A stretch of 6,767 nt of DNA from Chloroflexota bacterium (GTDB lineage Bacteria; Chloroflexota; Anaerolineae; B4-G1): contig JAAEPW010000078.1 of assembly GCA_024232355.1 (NCBI GenBank), forward strand, positions 1 to 6,767. The letters run 5' to 3'. Under the pieces are notes generated by a model. The model searched no databases, was not told the origin of the DNA, and was given only the letters and a program-made list of their open reading frames with translations. Of this stretch, positions 5,501 to 6,767 are shown piece after piece. The position numbers and the translations under genes are program-made. Position 1 is the first letter of the stretch. Each line of letters starts with the position of its first letter.

Positions 5501-6262
5501 GATATATGTCAGGTTCTTTGCTGTGGTGTTTGTTGTGACCAGCGCATAAAGTCCCGTGTCATTGCCCCAAGTGATTTCTGTATCCGTGCCCCCGGGATTG
5601 CAATTCGTGGCTACAATCCCCGTGCAGATCGACCCGTCATAAAGCGGGTTCTCGACAACGTCCAACCCTGCATAAACGCCGTTCGGAGTTTCCCCCGCTG
5701 GTCTGTAATCGTACGTGAGGCCAGACGGTTCGCGAGCAAGGTTAACCGTCCAGTTTCCCCCGGTTAGCCCCTTGCCCTCGTCATATGATACCGACTGTCC
5801 ACCGATATTAGGATCGAGTGTGGCGGCAGACGTCATATCATAATAGGGGATATTTGCCTTGCCCCCGATGGGGGGATACTGAGACGCGAACATATCGGCA
5901 AGGTAGGCAGCTACTCCAACGGAGAAAGATTTGTATGTCCCCGTGGCATCGTCCCCCGCCCACGCTGCCGTGATGTCAAAGGTGTTCGTGGTTGAGACTG
6001 TCACATTAAATTTGTTGTTATAGTTTGTGGTCCCCTCAATGAATACGTTGTCGCCAACGGTCAACCCATGCGCGGCACTGGTGACTGTAACATCGCCCCC
6101 CCCCGCGTCTGCAAACGCCGTAATGGAACCCGTATCAGGTGCGAGTGCGTCCAGCAGATCCGTGTCGCTTGTGGCGTACCACGGGTAGCCAGCGATATGA
6201 AACACGAGGCCATACCGCCCGCCGCCCGACCTCATCATGCTATGGAAAGAAGGTGTAGTCAT
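2594..6262 (-). CDS. Probable phage tail hub / tail-tip protein with an FCCH-like beta domain, 1222 residues
   Basis: This is by far the largest gene here, starting at ATG 6262, whose A is shared with the preceding stop (TGATG). Residues 17-31 (YGLVFHIAGYPWYAT) look like the opening 'element of a tail hub that reads own-name-G-Y/V-P-W/Y', seen in many tail-tip proteins. Residues 47-113 match the small beta domain called FCCH-like in phage proteins: HGLTVGDNVFIEGT, then YNNKFNV, TFDI and a Gly/Asp-rich end. Residues 250-285 (LTYIWAGNSCYAI, then a segment ending IWRSP) and 340-370 (ILFRTGPIVNNP, SWKISIGHWLKWLD) fit the hub pattern of 'attachment strand, product turn, segment/outcome strand'. 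Residues 838-870 (KLSALLQGVLLSLGIRPVWE, then WWLSFEPFG) and 1005-1042 (SRFTGTRGVTRVGCLVTKVN, then EVDVTLRITP) again resemble hub C-terminal modules. Residues 400-780 are Trp-rich and unrecognised, and 1060-1222 is a Cys-containing extension (DHADLQDCQSSYGFLGDETG). I count 22 Cys. No lysozyme or peptidase motif is seen. Hub identity rests on pattern and position, not on a database match. Confidence 0.85.
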   Translation of the reverse strand: MTTPSFHSMMRSGGGRYGLVFHIAGYPWYATSDTDLLDALAPDTGSITAFADAGGGDVTVTSAAHGLTVGDNVFIEGTTNYNNKFNVTVSTTNTFDITAAWAGDDATGTYKSFSVGVAAYLADMFASQYPPIGGKANIPYYDMTSAATLDPNIGGQSVSYDEGKGLTGGNWTVNLAREPSGLTYDYRPAGETPNGVYAGLDVVENPLYDGSICTGIVATNCNPGGTDTEITWGNDTGLYALVTTNTTAKNLTYIWAGNSCYAIHTPVDNGDGTYTAKIFSGIWRSPSMAIWASFGDGANTMISNVPGDVIGKAANLWMIPLTEDGDIVDIDSYAGDPAPILFRTGPIVNNPRGDSKSWKISIGHWLKWLDATIPTDEFEGHLSGFHFARHSESGGYASCQSPHFVLQEWTGGAFDTKSFWLCAAGGSVSFESRSALATAVAEELESATFSAAKADLEYNVSENEFVCSYGGTTTKSTMICGPVPLCMGWGWTKPNYLSYYTSDQSLDKGWVGNIMCGVGDWQLYKSGVHGGYIDAAFAYSITDRVGTHNPYKIRGNPWAARFVTTLIASVPELYDSGGAKLDPPMLMRHFRLEYFYQWNWACSAALQFGYNDSHEWHTCEAGGYLRDECGYRTKMDAEGPFTGFPLPKTSDGDYRMTIGDSYSVELLSNGTGLSIGSGQLMADEGHTELLWESEIKATGDNYLTTPTSDYDTWDNDDTTPVLRVSQQDTWYPTTMVWGQDMLWMPAIHGSADPWAITQQNEVSSNSVRELFRGLLNGTNQSANIPERHRVTTIPDSVGTDSPTADRELIDWSRLNTLADGAGFAAARYALQLNAPKQKLSALLQGVLLSLGIRPVWEYCEDQRSWWLSFEPFGRVSKVDAQTHGRILDDGAIMPEKPPTEISGNTWLYHSVDGKCNFRGKDAGISYSIDNKTGLALEAGGGKTLKFDDKILQLNSADGTVLLSNIRTMLGLMNTVPEVVTIRCNPSVLTTIGAGTSALLTSDVITSRFTGTRGVTRVGCLVTKVNPVIAKNKFEVDVTLRITPITSGGWAPSMHVTGAKQTLVGTTLTIDSLPTTAAASDFVDPSQGLTDLARFGCMKWSNSTDETETYNATCGCTAYAVWAFRADATAYATAGGSQNVWAGRLGHSSSKDALTVADVNGGDCVIELDNANNFDAAKDLIIIFADRDHADLQDCQSSYGFLGDETGKCQDASGDDHRAFSWS

Positions 6263-6767
6263 CAGGGTTCGTCCCAGGTTGGAGATGTTTCGCTTGTCAT
6301 CGCTTCGAGTTCAACGTCCCAATATGTCAGCATCCCGTCAATGCTTGGGGAGGGTTCTTGCCATTTTTCCCCGGCCTGCATGTGGCAATAAACATAATCG
6401 TCATTGCTTGAGGACAGGGAGTATTTTACCCCGCCGCCGTCCATGCTGCTTAATAGGTTGCCGTTACCCTGATAGATGGTCCGGTCAGGGACAAGGTAGA
6501 ACCCTTTTTGATTGAGGCCACCCGCCGTGGTTGCCGTGCACGCCGCCGCCTGGCAGTCCTCTAAGAACCGCTCAAGGCAACGCGCCTCTTGTGGGTAGTA
6601 CGTGGTCCCCCCGTATGAGAAAGACGCTGTACACCGGGAGCGCCATACATTTGTGTCCGTCTCGGCAGCCCACGAAAGCGCCCGTCTGTATTTACCCGGC
6701 GTGAGTTGCACCCCTGCGAGCGTGCCGTCAATCGCATTGGCCCCGTGCCAGTTACTCTCTCGCTCCC
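6262..6767 (-). CDS. Partial gene: unrecognised tail-associated protein upstream of the hub, at least 167 residues
   Basis: The frame is open to the right edge of the window, so the true start lies outside. A GTG at 6711 could be taken as a start, but the codons before it read as ordinary protein (WHGANAIDGTLAGVQLTPGK), and the 5' end should be treated as missing. Visible features, numbered from that GTG, are five Cys (27, 45, 53, 58, 109) with three of them in or beside a helix-like stretch (ARCLERFLEDCQAAAC). A strand-rich middle follows (KGFYLVPDRTIYQGNG), then an acidic Trp-containing end (YWDVELEAM ... TWDEP). There is no membrane helix or enzyme motif. The stop overlaps the hub start by one base (TGATG), so the two are translationally coupled and probably made in step. 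Small proteins directly before a hub gene are often minor tail or tail-tip connector proteins. That is context, not sequence recognition. Confidence 0.8.
   Translation of the reverse strand, partial: ERESNWHGANAIDGTLAGVQLTPGKYRRALSWAAETDTNVWRSRCTASFSYGGTTYYPQEARCLERFLEDCQAAACTATTAGGLNQKGFYLVPDRTIYQGNGNLLSSMDGGGVKYSLSSSNDDYVYCHMQAGEKWQEPSPSIDGMLTYWDVELEAMTSETSPTWDEP

Noticed and set aside
6709..6711. GTG as the true start of the rightmost gene
   Set aside because: No good Shine-Dalgarno precedes it, and the frame stays open and protein-like to the window edge, so the gene most likely begins outside.

Overview
The window reads as part of an environmental double-stranded DNA tailed phage or prophage (Caudoviricetes-like) of an unidentified bacterial host. 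The reasons are tightly packed, translationally coupled genes, a very long virion-type protein with phage tail-hub features, a small coiled-coil plus membrane-anchor protein at the end of the same strand, and strong bacterial Shine-Dalgarno sequences. There is no tRNA, rRNA, CRISPR array, insertion sequence or integrase. The host cannot be named from this sequence.

Layout. About nine tenths of the window is one leftward (minus-strand) gene series. In transcription order it holds: the 3' part of an unrecognised gene that runs off the right edge (6262-6767); a 1222-residue probable tail hub/tip protein (2594-6262); two unrecognised, probably tail-associated proteins of 206 residues (1970-2590) and 376 residues (843-1973); and a 95-residue XhlA-like protein with a coiled coil and a C-terminal membrane helix (476-763). 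The first four genes touch or overlap at their stop/start junctions (TGATG, a 3-nt gap, ATGA), which indicates one polycistronic unit. A 79-nt gap precedes the last.

The left 0.56 kb carries three small overlapping rightward genes: a charged 43-residue helix (57-188), a 64- or 54-residue protein (181-375) and a 63-residue membrane protein with a CxCxxCxC cluster (368-559). They run head-on into the leftward series. The last rightward gene and the last leftward gene overlap tail to tail by 84 nt, with no visible terminator between them.

How they may work together (inference). The leftward series is a tail-tip module: a small tail protein, then the hub, then two accessory tip or receptor-contact proteins, ending in a small membrane-associated protein of the kind often found near lysis genes. 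The rightward genes look like accessory or early phage genes of unknown role. The most unusual spots are the convergent overlap at 476-559, the repeated Shine-Dalgarno/start block whose second copy points into an antisense gene, and the large unrecognised Trp/Cys-rich segments of the hub.
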